10,990 nt of DNA from an uncultured Roseburia sp. (GTDB lineage Bacteria > Bacillota > Clostridia > Lachnospirales > Lachnospiraceae): the NCBI GenBank assembly GCA_945928585.1, contig CAMENQ010000048.1:1-10990 (forward strand), given 5' to 3'. The notes under the pieces are model-generated. The model did not search any database. It was not told the origin of the DNA and worked only from the letters and a program-made list of their open reading frames with translations. Positions 1-7,811 of the stretch are shown one piece after another. The position numbers and the translations under genes are program-made. Every line of letters starts with the position of its first letter. Within the stretch, counting starts at the first letter, position 1.

Positions 1-562
1 CAAGCTTAACAATAACAACATTGCAGTTTTTCTGTACTGAGCCTCCCCAAAAATCCTTTATTTCATTTTTCTTTATATGTGACAAAAGTGCTTTGTTCAT
101 AGCTCCATGTGCCACAATCATTACTCTTTTATATTCATTTTCGTGTGCTTCTATCTCCGTTTTAAGAAAATCGGCTGCCCTCTCTCTTATGCTTTCCAGG
201 GTTTCTCCTTTTTCATCCGGCACATACAGCTCAGGCGCATCAAAAAAATGCTGAAAATGGGAATTCTTGTCTTTTGCCATCTCATCTATATTCTGCCCTT
301 CAAGATTGCCAAAGCAAAGTTCCCTTATACGTTCATCCTTTATGATAGGTATGTTTCTGTCTCCTCTTATATAACAGGCCGTATCATATGCTCTTGTCAG
401 GGGACTGCTGTATATTTTATCAAAAAACACGTTTTTCAATGCTTCACCGGTCAGCTTTGCCAACCGTATTCCGTCCTCATTAAGCATAATGTCAGTTGAA
501 CCCTGCAGTCTTCTTTCTTTATTCCACACAGTCTGCCCGTGTCTTACAATGTATAATTCCAT
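1..562 (-). CDS. Histidine phosphatase family protein (phosphoglycerate mutase-like), 3' end cut by window edge
   Basis: I translated this frame by hand: it is open from the ATG at 562 to the left edge (187 residues visible) with no stop. The N-terminus MELYIVRHGQT carries the RHG motif (residues 7-9), the phosphorylated histidine of the superfamily. RLQG (18-21), SSPLTRAYDTA (52-62), the acidic residue in RELCFGNLEG (E81) and the second catalytic histidine in VAHGA (H152) follow in the usual order and spacing. Family members are about 190-210 residues, so only a few C-terminal residues should be missing. It is a cytosolic phosphomonoesterase; the substrate (a sugar phosphate, phosphoglycerate or a cobalamin intermediate) cannot be read from the sequence. 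The start overlaps the end of the upstream phosphoesterase gene by 19 nt, and its ribosome binding site (GGAG, 570-573) lies inside that gene, so the two are probably translationally coupled. Confidence 0.9.
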   Translation of the reverse strand, partial: MELYIVRHGQTVWNKERRLQGSTDIMLNEDGIRLAKLTGEALKNVFFDKIYSSPLTRAYDTACYIRGDRNIPIIKDERIRELCFGNLEGQNIDEMAKDKNSHFQHFFDAPELYVPDEKGETLESIRERAADFLKTEIEAHENEYKRVMIVAHGAMNKALLSHIKKNEIKDFWGGSVQKNCNVVIVKL

Positions 563-1092
563 AATATTTCTCCATCTAATTTTTTCCACTCTGCCATCTT
601 ATCATCTAAAATCATATATCCATGATGGCTGTTTTCCTTTGGAATGGATATTGAACCGGGATTCATATATATGTTTTGTCCTTCGTTTATTTCCTTACAC
701 ACAGGCACATGTGTATGACCATGAAGTAATATATCTCCTTTTTTCAACTTCGGAAGGTTAAATTCATTGTATATATGTCCATGTGTGGCAAATATCATCC
801 TGCCATTTACATAAAATATGGCATATTCAGCCATAACAGGAAAATCAAGAACCATCTGGTCTACCTCTGCCTCACAGTTTCCCCTTACACATAAAAGCTC
901 ACTGCTTATATCATTTAACATTTCTATAACTCTTTTTGGTTCATATTCTTTTGGCAAATCATTTCTTGGTCCGTGATAGAGCAAGTCACCAAGCAGTACA
1001 AGTTTTTCACATTTTTCCCGCTTATAGGCTTCAAGCATTTGCTGTGTATAATATGATGAACCATGTATATCTGATGCTATCATTAAACGCAT
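544..1092 (-). CDS. yfcE: YfcE/MJ0936-type metallophosphoesterase (phosphodiesterase)
   Basis: This 182-residue calcineurin-like phosphoesterase is about the length of E. coli YfcE. All metal-binding motifs are present in order: D8-x-H10 in IASDIHG, G35-D36 in LLGDLLYHG, G71-N72-C73 in VRGNCEAEVD, H104 with H106 in ATHGH, and G125-H-T-H128. The NPGS loop (144-147), typical of the YfcE/MJ0936 branch, follows. These residues hold a two-metal centre (usually Mn) that hydrolyses phosphodiesters; E. coli YfcE acts on artificial phosphodiester substrates and its natural one is unknown. The ATG at 1092 is preceded by GGAGG (1101-1105) at 8 nt. It is the first gene of a two-gene operon with the overlapping histidine phosphatase, and has its own extended -10 promoter at 1153-1158. 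The product is cytosolic, with no signal peptide or membrane segment. Confidence 0.93.
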   Translation of the reverse strand: MRLMIASDIHGSSYYTQQMLEAYKREKCEKLVLLGDLLYHGPRNDLPKEYEPKRVIEMLNDISSELLCVRGNCEAEVDQMVLDFPVMAEYAIFYVNGRMIFATHGHIYNEFNLPKLKKGDILLHGHTHVPVCKEINEGQNIYMNPGSISIPKENSHHGYMILDDKMAEWKKLDGEILWNYTL

Positions 1093-1105
1093 TGTTTTAT
1101 CCTCC

Positions 1106-1122
1106 GTCTGTCATTAACAGAC
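1106..1122 (-). promoter_or_regulatory. Small hairpin abutting the yfcE ribosome binding site
   Basis: GTCTGT and ACAGAC are perfect 6-bp arms around a 5-nt loop, immediately upstream of the GGAGG at 1101-1105 on the minus-strand transcript. It could tune ribosome access or stabilise the 5' end. The structure is seen in the sequence; any function is inferred, and a 6-bp stem can arise by chance. Confidence 0.3.
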
Positions 1123-1152
1123 ACTGCTTTTTAGTTTTCCCATCACGCCTGT

Positions 1153-1181
1153 ATCATACCACATAAAAAAATAAAATGCAA
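1153..1181 (-). promoter_or_regulatory. Promoter of the yfcE operon (extended -10)
   Basis: On the minus strand, TATGAT (1153-1158) is preceded by TGG, giving an extended -10 of the TGnTATAAT type. A weak -35, TTGCAT (1176-1181), lies 17 bp upstream. Transcription would start near 1146 and give a leader of about 54 nt. The -35 sits only 4 bp from the hairpin of the repeat that terminates nifJ, so the two transcription units are separated by very little DNA. Confidence 0.55.
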
Positions 1182-1185
1182 ACAT

Positions 1186-1210
1186 AAAGCGCCGCAGGCA
1201 GCGGCGCTTT
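1186..1210 (-). terminator. nifJ terminator hairpin (GC-rich stem of repeat copy E)
   Basis: A perfect 10-bp stem (1186-1195 with 1201-1210, core GCGCCGC/GCGGCGC) closes a 5-nt loop. Reading minus from nifJ it is followed by TTTATG and then a T-rich stretch (1164-1175), consistent with an intrinsic terminator 59 bp after the nifJ stop. Read plus it is followed by only four T, so it would be weak in that direction. Confidence 0.65.
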
Positions 1211-1268
1211 TAAATTCGCATTCGCGAATTTTTCGTTGACCAAATTTTGGGTTGTTGCTTTTGTGAAT
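1186..1268 (+). repeat. Intergenic palindromic repeat, copy E
   Basis: This copy has the family layout: GC-rich hairpin 1 (1186-1210), then hairpin 2 with arms AAATTCGC (1212-1219) and GCGAATTT (1224-1231) around ATTC, then an A+T-rich tail ending in GTTGTTGCTTT. It is the same unit as the four copies at 8899-9288, about 7.7 kb away. The tail is the most divergent part: it holds a short palindrome, CCAAATTTTGG (1240-1250), and ends TTTTGTGAATT like copy C. Relative to the gene it follows (nifJ, minus strand), hairpin 2 is met before hairpin 1, the opposite of copy A after aroF and copy D after the recombinase gene. Confidence 0.85.
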
Positions 1269-4200
1269 TTATTTATTTGCCATTTTTTCAAGGCGTTCGT
1301 ACTTATCCTTTGCTGCTTTCTCTGCTTTTCCAAAAAGCTCTTTGGCTCTTTCAGGATTAGCTCTCTCAAGTGAGCTGTAACGGATTTCTCCTTTTAAAAA
1401 CTCACTGTATTCTACAGTCGGTGCCTTACTGTCAAGCATAAAAGGATTTTTTCCTTCTGCCTTAAGCAGCGGATTGTATCTGAACAGATGCCAGTATCCT
1501 GATGCAACAGCCTTTTTTTCCTCTGCCGGTGCCGTGCCCATGCCTCCTGCTATACCATGATTTATACATGGAGCATATGCTATGATTACCGACGGACCAG
1601 GATAACTTTCAGCTTCAACTATAGCTTTTATACACTGATTCATGTCTGCGCCCTGTGCTATCTGTGCAACATATACATAACCATAGCTTATGGCTATCTG
1701 CGCAAGATCCTTTTTGCCTATGGCCTTTCCTCCTGCTGCAAACTGGGCAATGGCACCAAGTGGAGTAGCCTTTGAGGACTGTCCTCCTGTATTTGAATAT
1801 ACCTCCGTATCAAATACAAGTATATTTACATCCTCACCGCTTGCTATAACATGGTCAAGACCTCCGAATCCAATATCATATGCCCAGCCGTCACCACCAA
1901 ATATCCACTGGGATTTCTTAGCTAAAAAGTCCTTATACTCAAGTACTTCTTTTGCTTTTTCCGATTTACAGTCATTAAGTACTGTTACAAGCTTATCTGT
2001 GGCTTCTCCATTTAAGGCTCCATTTTCAAAAGTCTCAAAATAATCATCTATAGCCTGTGATAATAACTCACTGTCAGCATCTTTTCTTATAGATTCCAGT
2101 TTTTCCTTTAATCCCTTTCTGATTGCCTTTTGAGCAAGTTTCATTCCAAAACCAAACTCTGCATTATCCTCAAACAGTGAATTTGCCCATGCAGGACCTT
2201 TTCCCTCAGGTGTTACAGTATATGGTGAAGATGGGAAGGAATTTCCCCATATTGATGAACAGCCTGTTGCGTTTGCAATATATGCCCTGTCACCAAACAA
2301 CTGTGTAACAAGCCTTGCATACGGTGTTTCACCACAGCCTGCACATGCTCCTGAAAACTCTAACAGCGGCTGTTTAAACTGACTTCCCTTAACTGTGGTT
2401 TCCTTAAACTTTTCAAGCACTTCCTTTTTCTTCGGCAATGTCTGACCGTAATCAAATATATCCTGTTCATGAAGCTGTGTTTCTATAGGTTTAAGATTAA
2501 GTGCCTTTTGTCCCTTAAGTCCCGGACATACATTTACACATACACCACAGCCTGTACAGTCAAGTGAAGACACTGTTACTGAAAAGCTTAATCCCGGCAA
2601 TCCTGTCAATGGTTTTGACTTAAGGTTTTCCGGAGCCTTTGATTTTTCGTCCTCCGTCATGGCTACAGGTCTTATAACTGCGTGAGGACATACATATGAA
2701 CAGAAATTACACTGAATACAGTTTTCCGGAATCCACTCCGGCACATCTGTGGCTATGCCTCTCTTTTCATATGCTGATGTTCCCGATGGCACTGTACCGT
2801 CTGCATACGGCATAAATGAAGAAACAGGAAGTGCATTTCCTTTATATTTATTTACCTTCATCTGAATGTTATTTACAAAATCCACTGTTTCCTTTCTGTC
2901 TCCGGAAGCCTTTTTGATTTTCTTTTCCCCATCTGCGTTTTTCCAGCTTTCAGGTATGTCTATCTTAATAACATCCTCAGCACCTCTGTCAATGGCATCA
3001 TAATTCATCCGGACAATTTCTTCACCTTTTTTGCCATAGGTTTTTTCTACAGCCTTTTTCATAAGATTAATTGCCCTATCAGGCGGTAAAATATTTGATA
3101 CTTTAAAGAATGCTGACTGAAGAACAGTATTTATTTTTCCTCCAAGTCCTGTCTCCCTTCCAATCTTTAAACCGTCAATAATATAAAAATTAATATTATT
3201 CTCTGCAAGATATTTCTTTACCTTATCAGGCAGTTTTTCTTCCAGTTCCTCCGGAGCATAGCTGCAATTAAGCAAAAATGTTCCTCCTGCCTTTAAATCC
3301 TCCGCCATATCATATTTTTCAAGATAAGAAGCATTGTGACAGGCCACAAAATCCGCATGGCTTATGAGATATGTTGACTTAATCGGCACTTCTCCAAATC
3401 TTAAATGTGATATTGTAACACCGCCGGATTTCTTGGAATCGTATTCAAAATATGCCTGGGCATACATATCAGTATTGTCGCCGATTATTTTTATGGAATT
3501 TTTACTGGCTCCGACAGTACCGTCAGCTCCAAGTCCCCAGAATTTACAGCATACAATAGATTCCGGCTCCGTATCAACGCTTTCATCTGACTCAAGAGAA
3601 AGATTAGTCACATCATCAGTAATACCTATGGTAAATTCCTTTTTTTCGGTATTGTTATATACGGCAATAATCTGTCCCGGTGTAGTATCCTTTGAACCAA
3701 GTCCGTAACGTCCTGCCTGAATTTCAACATCCTTAAATCTGCTGTTTTTCAATGCTGCCACCACATCAAGATAAAGAGGTTCGCCTGCTGAGCCCGGCTC
3801 TTTTGTTCTGTCGAGGACACTTATTGTCTTTACGCTGTCAGGTATAGCCTCAATTAAATGCTTTGCACTAAATGGTCTGTAAAGTCTGACCTTTATGACA
3901 CCTGCTTTTTTCCCCTGCTTCAAAAGGTAATCAACAGTTTCCTCTATAGTTTCACACACAGAACCCATAGCTATAATAATATGCTCTGCATCAGGCGCTC
4001 CATAGTAATTGAACAGCTTATAATCCGTTCCTATTTTATCGTTTATTTTATTCATATATTTTTCAACTATGTCAGGAAGTCTGTTGTAATATTCATTACC
4101 TGCTTCCCTTGCCTGAAAGAATACATCCGGATTTTGTGCTGAACCTCTCTCACACGGATGGTTTGGATTCAGACATCGTTTTCTGTATTCCATAACTAAA

Positions 4201-4793
4201 TCTTCGTCCATAAATTCACGTAATGTGTCATAATCCCATACATCAATCTTCTGTATCTCATGTGATGTCCTGAATCCGTCAAAAAAGTTCAAAAAGGGAA
4301 CTCTGCCCTCCACTGCACAGCAATGTGCCACCGGTGTTAAATCCATCACCTCCTGCACTCCTGAGCTGCATAACATGGCGAAACCTGTCTGGCGGCATGC
4401 ATATACATCTGAGTGATCTCCAAATATGGAAAGTGCATGGCTGGCAACTGCTCTCGCCGAAACATTTATAACTGCCGGAAGAAGCTCTCCTGCCATTTTA
4501 TACATATTTGGAATCATAAGTAAAAGTCCCTGTGATGCAGTAAACGTAGTGGTAAGTGCACCTGCTGCTAATGAGCCGTGAATGGCTCCTGCTGCACCGC
4601 CCTCTGACTGCATCTGCTGTACCAGTACTTCCTGTCCGAAGATATTTTTTCTGCCTTCCGTAGCCCACCTGTCTGAAAGCTCTGCCATAGCTGATGAAGG
4701 TGTAATAGGATAAATAGCTGCTACCTCTGAATATGCATACGACACGTGTGCCGCAGCACTGTTTCCGTCCATAGTTTTCTTTTCTCTTACCAT
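1269..4793 (-). CDS. nifJ: Pyruvate:ferredoxin (flavodoxin) oxidoreductase, single-chain
   Basis: It catalyses pyruvate + CoA + oxidised ferredoxin to acetyl-CoA + CO2 + reduced ferredoxin in the cytosol, the main pyruvate-oxidising step of fermentative anaerobes. The reading frame continues upstream to 4880, but I choose the ATG at 4793: GAGGG (4799-4803) sits 5 nt away, and the protein then begins MVREKKTMDGN, as family members do. That gives 1174 residues, the usual length. Domains in order: N-terminal POR domain with IYPITPSS (about 27-34); the gamma-type domain with FWGLGADGTVGASKNS (about 418-433); two [4Fe-4S] motifs CxxCxxCxxxCP at C692/695/698/702 and C746/749/752/756; the TPP domain with CAGCGET (C817, C820), C845 and C1075 for the proximal cluster; and GGDGWAYDIG (from about 966) with NTGGQ for TPP-Mg. 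All twelve cluster cysteines are present, so the enzyme should be active. The gene is monocistronic with a structured leader. Confidence 0.97.
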   Translation of the reverse strand: MVREKKTMDGNSAAAHVSYAYSEVAAIYPITPSSAMAELSDRWATEGRKNIFGQEVLVQQMQSEGGAAGAIHGSLAAGALTTTFTASQGLLLMIPNMYKMAGELLPAVINVSARAVASHALSIFGDHSDVYACRQTGFAMLCSSGVQEVMDLTPVAHCCAVEGRVPFLNFFDGFRTSHEIQKIDVWDYDTLREFMDEDLVMEYRKRCLNPNHPCERGSAQNPDVFFQAREAGNEYYNRLPDIVEKYMNKINDKIGTDYKLFNYYGAPDAEHIIIAMGSVCETIEETVDYLLKQGKKAGVIKVRLYRPFSAKHLIEAIPDSVKTISVLDRTKEPGSAGEPLYLDVVAALKNSRFKDVEIQAGRYGLGSKDTTPGQIIAVYNNTEKKEFTIGITDDVTNLSLESDESVDTEPESIVCCKFWGLGADGTVGASKNSIKIIGDNTDMYAQAYFEYDSKKSGGVTISHLRFGEVPIKSTYLISHADFVACHNASYLEKYDMAEDLKAGGTFLLNCSYAPEELEEKLPDKVKKYLAENNINFYIIDGLKIGRETGLGGKINTVLQSAFFKVSNILPPDRAINLMKKAVEKTYGKKGEEIVRMNYDAIDRGAEDVIKIDIPESWKNADGEKKIKKASGDRKETVDFVNNIQMKVNKYKGNALPVSSFMPYADGTVPSGTSAYEKRGIATDVPEWIPENCIQCNFCSYVCPHAVIRPVAMTEDEKSKAPENLKSKPLTGLPGLSFSVTVSSLDCTGCGVCVNVCPGLKGQKALNLKPIETQLHEQDIFDYGQTLPKKKEVLEKFKETTVKGSQFKQPLLEFSGACAGCGETPYARLVTQLFGDRAYIANATGCSSIWGNSFPSSPYTVTPEGKGPAWANSLFEDNAEFGFGMKLAQKAIRKGLKEKLESIRKDADSELLSQAIDDYFETFENGALNGEATDKLVTVLNDCKSEKAKEVLEYKDFLAKKSQWIFGGDGWAYDIGFGGLDHVIASGEDVNILVFDTEVYSNTGGQSSKATPLGAIAQFAAGGKAIGKKDLAQIAISYGYVYVAQIAQGADMNQCIKAIVEAESYPGPSVIIAYAPCINHGIAGGMGTAPAEEKKAVASGYWHLFRYNPLLKAEGKNPFMLDSKAPTVEYSEFLKGEIRYSSLERANPERAKELFGKAEKAAKDKYERLEKMANK

Positions 4794-5001
4794 GTTAACC
4801 CTCATTTCTGCACACGTTTTGTACATAAAGAGTTTGAACCAAGTGTGCTCAGACTCAAACTCTTGTGTGAAAAAATCCACATATTTTTCACACTATATCC
4901 CTCATGTTTAATTTTTCATATATTTCATATATAACGAAACCTTTCTATTTTGCCGTATACAAATATAGAAAGGTTAATATTACAATGCATGTTAATGTTT
5001 C
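4794..5001 (-). promoter_or_regulatory. Long structured 5' leader of nifJ, candidate cis-regulatory RNA
   Basis: About 208 nt separate the predicted start site from the nifJ ATG. In transcript order the leader holds an 11-bp inverted repeat (4965-4975 with 4938-4948, 16-nt loop), a 10-bp one (4884-4893 with 4865-4874, 9-nt loop), and directly abutting it another 10-bp one (4855-4864 with 4828-4837, 17-nt loop). All arms are perfect. The loop of the third holds GCACAC (4843-4848), complementary to GTGTGC at 4810-4815 just before the ribosome binding site, which allows an H-type pseudoknot. GTGTG at 4889-4893 and CACAC at 4865-4869 could instead pair with these, giving alternative folds. I do not recognise a known riboswitch class; there is no T-box or ZTP core. 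Confidence 0.5.
4799..4803 (-). promoter_or_regulatory. Ribosome binding site that fixes the nifJ start
   Basis: GAGGG lies 5 nt before the ATG at 4793. The upstream in-frame candidates (GTG at 4880 and later ATGs) give N-terminal residues with no family similarity and lie within the hairpins of the leader, so they are rejected as starts. Confidence 0.75.
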
Positions 5002-5007
5002 TATTAA

Positions 5008-5036
5008 ATTATATCATTTTTGCCTTTAATACACAA
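5008..5036 (-). promoter_or_regulatory. nifJ promoter
   Basis: On the minus strand, TTGTGT (5031-5036) and a perfect TATAAT (5008-5013) are separated by 17 bp, a good vegetative sigma-A promoter. The predicted start is near 5001. It lies just downstream of the phosphorylase gene, so nifJ is a separate unit; I saw no convincing terminator for the nucleoside operon between 5066 and this promoter. Confidence 0.7.
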
Positions 5037-5065
5037 TAAAACAGTTATTAAATTTAAATGAAATT

Positions 5066-6397
5066 TCAGTATATTTCTCTAAAAATTACCTTTGTTTTTT
5101 CCGGTTTTTTGGAAGAAATGCCAAATGCTTCCTTTATCATTTTTTTAGCAGTCTCACACTTTTTTTCATTATTTGCATATATTATTGCGAATGGTTCCTG
5201 TTTTTTTATAGTATCACCTGTTTTTTTCAGAAGCCTTACCCCCACAGATAAATCAATTTTTTCATCTTTAGTACTTCTTCCTCCGCCAAGCACCTGTACT
5301 GCAAGACCTACTGTTTTCCCGTTTATTGCAGATACATACAATGGTGTTTGCGGCTCATTTTCAAAAACTTCATCGTCAAAGGATATAATGTCCTGTATTT
5401 TTGCCCTTTCAAACAATGAAGTATCATATACCATATCACTGCAGCCACCCTGTCGCTCTACCCACTGGGCCATTTTTTTAAGTGCGATTTTGTCAATGAT
5501 GGTTTTTTGCAGCATTTCCCCTGCCAGTGACATATCACTGCATTTTCCGCTTAAGACAAGCATATGGCTTCCCAATGCATATGCGGCTTCCATTACGTCT
5601 TCCGGTCCGTTTCCTTTGAGACACTCTATTGCTTCAATAACTTCAATAGAATTTCCCACTGCATATCCAAGGGGTTCATCCATATTTGTAATAACTGCTG
5701 ACATTTTCCTGCCTTCCTTAGTTCCTATATCAATCATAAGTTCAGCAAGCTTTACGGCATCTTCAGTATTTTTCATAAAAGCACCTGAGCCATATGTTAC
5801 ATCAAGTACAATCCCCTCTGCTCCTGATGCAAGCTTTTTACTCATAATGCTTGATGCAATCAAAGGAATACTGTCTACTGTGGCAGTCACATCCCTCAAT
5901 GCATATATTTTTTTATCAGCAGGTGCAAGATTAGCTGTCTGTCCTGCCCATGATATTCCAATCTCATTAACGTTTTTTATAAATTCTTCATCTGTCGGAC
6001 TCACATTAAACCCGGTAAAGCTTTCAAGCTTATCAATGGTTCCACCTGTATGGCCAAGTCCCCTGCCTGACATTTTTGCCACAGGTACACCGCAGGCTGC
6101 CACCATCGGTCCCATTACAAGAGACACCTTATCTCCTACTCCTCCCGTACTGTGTTTATCTGTTACTGTGCCATTAACCTGCGATAAATCAAGTTCATCT
6201 CCGCTCTCCTTCATTGCCATGGTTAAATAATATGTTTCATCATTTGTCATTCCGTTAAAACAGACTGCCATAAGGAATGCAGACATCTGATAATCAGGTA
6301 TATTTCCAAGTGTATAACCGTTTACAATATAATACAGTTCATCCCTTGTGAGGCTTTTGCCATTTTTCTTTTTGTCAATCAGCTCATACATGGTCAT
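5066..6397 (-). CDS. pdp: Pyrimidine-nucleoside phosphorylase
   Basis: This 443-residue protein of the thymidine/pyrimidine-nucleoside phosphorylase family cleaves uridine, deoxyuridine or thymidine with phosphate to give the base and (deoxy)ribose-1-phosphate. The glycine-rich phosphate-binding motif KHSTGGVGDKVS lies near residues 81-92. The family signature SGRGLGHTGGTIDKLE follows near 109-124. The alpha domain, the glycine-rich alpha/beta linker and the C-terminal beta domain (VLGGGRSTKDEKID, then the barrel-sandwich region to the end) are all present; length is a little above the usual ~433. The start at 6397 has AGGAGG (6406-6411) 8 nt upstream; the ATG at 6391 is too far from it. It lies 89 nt after deoB with no terminator visible, so the two should be cotranscribed. 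Members are named pdp (broad pyrimidine specificity, usual in Firmicutes) or deoA (thymidine-specific); the sequence alone does not settle this. Confidence 0.95.
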   Translation of the reverse strand: MTMYELIDKKKNGKSLTRDELYYIVNGYTLGNIPDYQMSAFLMAVCFNGMTNDETYYLTMAMKESGDELDLSQVNGTVTDKHSTGGVGDKVSLVMGPMVAACGVPVAKMSGRGLGHTGGTIDKLESFTGFNVSPTDEEFIKNVNEIGISWAGQTANLAPADKKIYALRDVTATVDSIPLIASSIMSKKLASGAEGIVLDVTYGSGAFMKNTEDAVKLAELMIDIGTKEGRKMSAVITNMDEPLGYAVGNSIEVIEAIECLKGNGPEDVMEAAYALGSHMLVLSGKCSDMSLAGEMLQKTIIDKIALKKMAQWVERQGGCSDMVYDTSLFERAKIQDIISFDDEVFENEPQTPLYVSAINGKTVGLAVQVLGGGRSTKDEKIDLSVGVRLLKKTGDTIKKQEPFAIIYANNEKKCETAKKMIKEAFGISSKKPEKTKVIFREIY

Positions 6398-6486
6398 ATA
6401 TATTTCCTCCTGTGATTTTCAGCTTATTATTCGATTTAATATTGTATGCTGTAATATTTATTATATTGGTGTAAATATTGGCTTTT

Positions 6487-7701
6487 CTAAAATATTTCAC
6501 CTAAAAATGATTTTCCGGCATACAAATTGTTTATCACCGGTCCTAAATACTCTCCTATTGTCTGTCCAATATCTGCAAATGTACTTTTTATACCTAAATC
6601 TACAGGCTTGATTTTCCTGCCGTATACAAGAAGAGGAATATATTCTCTTGTATGGTCAGTACCCTTTGTAGTCGGGTCACAGCCATGGTCTGCATTAATT
6701 ACCAGAATGTCATCATCCATCATTTTATCCATTATCTCTGTAAGCCTTTCATCCACAGCCTCAAGCCCTTTTCCATAGCCTTCATAATCATTTCTGTGTC
6801 CCCATTTTGAATCAAATTCAACAAGGTTTGTAAATATAAGCCCGCTTTTCACTTTATCCATATATTCAAGTGTTTTGTCAATTCCATCCATGTTATCCTT
6901 TGTATGAACTGCCATGGTTATTCCGCTTCCGGCAAATATATCCTCTATTTTTCCTACTGCGGCTACTGTTATTTTTTTATCATTAAGTTCATTCAAAAGA
7001 TTCCTTGGAGGAATAAGGGAAAAATCACGACGGTTAGCTGTTCTTACACGCTCTGTACCGTTTATTACATATGGTCTGGCTATGACTCTGCCTACCCCAT
7101 CTTTTCCATTAAGTATTTCCCTTGCAATTCTGCACATTTTATATAGTGTTTCAGGTGGATAAAGTTCCTCATTTGCTGCTATCTGAAACACACTGTCTGC
7201 CGATGTATACACTATAGGCTTTCCCGTACGTTCATGTTCCTCTCCAAGCTTTTTTATTATCTCTGTACCTGACGCTGTGCAGTTGCCAAGTACTCCGTCA
7301 AAGCTTAAATTTTTTCCGTCACTGCTTTTATATTTTATGCCTTCTTTTTGACAATTTACTATAAATTCATTAATTATCCTTTCAGGGAATCCGTCAGGAT
7401 AGGTAGGAAATGGTGTTTTACTGTATATACCCGTCATCTCCCAGTGTCCTGTAGTTGTATCCTTTCCCATGGAAATTTCTGCACACTTTCCATATGCTGC
7501 CGTAGGATTTTTCTCCTTTGGAAGATTAATCATACCATCTATATTTCCAATTCCCATTTTCAGCATATTTGGAATTTTTAATCCGCCGTTTTTCTCCCAT
7601 ACATGACCAATAGTATGACAGCCTGAATCACCAAAGCTTTCACAGTCAGGCAAATCACCTGCTCCTACACTGTCCAGAATAATCCATATAACTCTGTTCA
7701 T
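6487..7701 (-). CDS. deoB: Phosphopentomutase
   Basis: It interconverts (deoxy)ribose-1-phosphate and 5-phosphate, linking nucleoside breakdown to the pentose phosphate pathway. This is an alkaline phosphatase-superfamily enzyme with two Mn ions. The ligand motifs are in order: ILDSVGAGDLPD (D10), DTTTGHWEM with the phosphorylated threonine (about 81-89), LVEFDSKWGHRNDYEGY (about 293-309), ADHGCDP (D338, H339) and GTDHTREYIP (H350). The length of 404 residues is close to the ~394 of Bacillus Drm. The frame also offers GTG at 7710, but AAAGG would then be only 2 nt away; from the ATG at 7701 the spacing to AGG is 11 nt and the protein starts MNRVIWIILDSVGAG as expected, so I prefer 7701. It heads the operon with the pyrimidine-nucleoside phosphorylase. 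The position next to xerD and spoIIM is an old Firmicute neighbourhood, here split by aroF. Confidence 0.96.
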   Translation of the reverse strand: MNRVIWIILDSVGAGDLPDCESFGDSGCHTIGHVWEKNGGLKIPNMLKMGIGNIDGMINLPKEKNPTAAYGKCAEISMGKDTTTGHWEMTGIYSKTPFPTYPDGFPERIINEFIVNCQKEGIKYKSSDGKNLSFDGVLGNCTASGTEIIKKLGEEHERTGKPIVYTSADSVFQIAANEELYPPETLYKMCRIAREILNGKDGVGRVIARPYVINGTERVRTANRRDFSLIPPRNLLNELNDKKITVAAVGKIEDIFAGSGITMAVHTKDNMDGIDKTLEYMDKVKSGLIFTNLVEFDSKWGHRNDYEGYGKGLEAVDERLTEIMDKMMDDDILVINADHGCDPTTKGTDHTREYIPLLVYGRKIKPVDLGIKSTFADIGQTIGEYLGPVINNLYAGKSFLGEIF

Positions 7702-7735
7702 TTTTTTCACGACCTTTCAATTACCCTTTGTCAAA

Positions 7736-7764
7736 AAAATACCATAAAAATCGTAATAATACAA
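7736..7764 (-). promoter_or_regulatory. Promoter of the deoB-pdp operon
   Basis: On the minus strand, TTGTAT (7759-7764) lies 17 bp before TATTTT (7736-7741), which is preceded by TGG as an extended -10. The transcript would begin near 7729, a leader of about 28 nt. I see no CytR- or DeoR-type operator that I can name. Confidence 0.5.
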
Positions 7765-7782
7765 GCATTTTTCAAAAAAGGA

Positions 7783-7811
7783 TTGTTATTTTATTTATCT
7801 TGTATTAAAAT
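7783..7811 (+). promoter_or_regulatory. Candidate aroF promoter
   Basis: TTGTTA (7783-7788) and TAAAAT (7806-7811) are separated by 17 bp. The -10 lies inside the first of three tandem repeats. The leader would be about 45 nt, too short for a T-box or a transcription attenuator. The region is very A+T rich, so other -10 choices are possible. Confidence 0.4.

Noticed and set aside
1154..1369. Minus-strand frame of 71 codons overlapping the nifJ 3' end
   Set aside because: It is out of frame with the clear nifJ coding sequence and runs through the repeat and terminator; no evidence for translation.
4794..4880. In-frame N-terminal extension of NifJ from GTG 4880
   Set aside because: The added 29 residues have no family similarity, the region forms hairpins, and a well-placed GAGGG precedes the ATG at 4793.
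5058..6230. Long open frame of 390 codons on the plus strand
   Set aside because: It is the antisense of the pyrimidine-nucleoside phosphorylase gene, gives a low-complexity Ser/Phe-rich product with no motifs, and the minus-strand protein has full family signatures.
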